Part shown: positions 63,876 through 64,000 of the stretch, in pieces | Numbering within the stretch: the stretch's first letter is position 1 | Layout of the letters: each line of letters starts with the position of its first letter | Made by a program: the position numbers and the translations under genes | Notes under the pieces: generated by a model | The model's database searches: none | Told to the model about the DNA's origin: nothing | The model's input: only the letters and a program-made list of their open reading frames with translations | From: Eubacterium_U album | Lineage (GTDB): Bacteria; Bacillota; Clostridia; Lachnospirales; Lachnospiraceae | Length of the DNA stretch: 64,000 nucleotides | Direction: 5' to 3' | Assembly: GCF_025336545.1 (NCBI RefSeq) | Contig: NZ_JAODBU010000013.1 | Coordinates: 1-64,000, forward strand

Positions 63876-64000
63876 TCAGTACTCATATTCCATCTTGGTT
63901 TTATAAACATAACTTTCGTTATTGTTACCTATTAAATATGACACTATTGGTAACGACGTAAATACCTGTTCTATTCTAAGATTTGCTTCAACTTCACACA
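63876..64000 (-). CDS. C-terminal end of a protein cut by the window edge
   Basis: A minus-strand frame is open from the edge to a TGA at 63876-63878, encoding about 41 residues. The visible part includes LRIEQVFTSLPIVSYLIGN and ends KMEYEY. The start lies beyond 64000. Its position upstream of the two TadE-like genes suggests another component of the same Tad-like locus, but the fragment is too short to name. Confidence 0.6.
   Translation of the reverse strand, partial: CEVEANLRIEQVFTSLPIVSYLIGNNNESYVYKTKMEYEY

Overview
The window is AT-rich chromosomal DNA of a low-GC Firmicute, most likely an anaerobic gut or rumen Lachnospiraceae (Butyrivibrio/Roseburia/Eubacterium type). The signs are a GlgC+GlgD glycogen pair, a GH3 beta-glucosidase with inverted domain order, SpoVG, YtrA-type GntR regulation, a TIGR01440 (DUF436) protein, DUF951, DUF5711, DUF6382-FHA and TadE-like pseudopilins. 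Identification is by protein and motif recognition only; no search was run.

Layout. The left edge (1-277) looks like the leader and tandem promoters of an rRNA operon leaving the window on the minus strand. From 616 to 9596 minus-strand genes run glgC-glgD, spoVG, pth, mfd, a SurA_N-like lipoprotein and an SDR oxidoreductase. Plus-strand murC, dnaD-like, dnaC/dnaI-like and prs follow (10020-15111). From 15454 to 25423 minus-strand genes encode an aconitase-family hydratase, GlgB, a membrane-anchored protein, a YhaO/YhaN-like nuclease pair and an Hpt protein. A plus-strand glycosyltransferase converges on the GH3 gene. A secreted LRR protein, rpsF-ssb-rpsR and a GntR/ABC operon with a long perfect operator come next, all minus strand. 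A decaying stretch (35868-37758) holds a truncated metallo-beta-lactamase-fold protein, an RnfB-like Fe-S protein interrupted by UGA at a cluster cysteine, a small membrane protein and the 3' part of a CAP-domain gene.

A visibly GC-richer 12.45-kb integrative mobilizable element occupies 37757-50209. Its ends can be placed to the base: 22-nt imperfect terminal inverted repeats end in a duplicated GC dinucleotide. Removing the element restores one open frame joining a signal peptide-FnIII fragment (50204-50578) to the CAP fragment (37165-37758), giving a 320-residue protein. The element carries a large serine recombinase, a MobV relaxase with a recognisable oriT just upstream, a CHC2 primase plus P4/D5 helicase module, a small HTH protein, and a BceRS-BceAB-type peptide-antibiotic sensing and export module as cargo.

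Right of the element are minus-strand housekeeping and envelope genes: DUF951, a large membrane protein, TIGR01440, an ECF S component, tRNA-Cys and tRNA-Glu, and a CvpA-DUF5711-LysM operon. Last comes a locus with Sir2, DUF6382-FHA, two TadE-like pseudopilins and a prepilin peptidase, running off the right edge. Recurring oddities are a dispersed MITE-like repeat (6676-6774 and 54663-54870) and several short tandem duplications placed just after stop codons, the clearest being five exact 31-nt units at 63718-63872.
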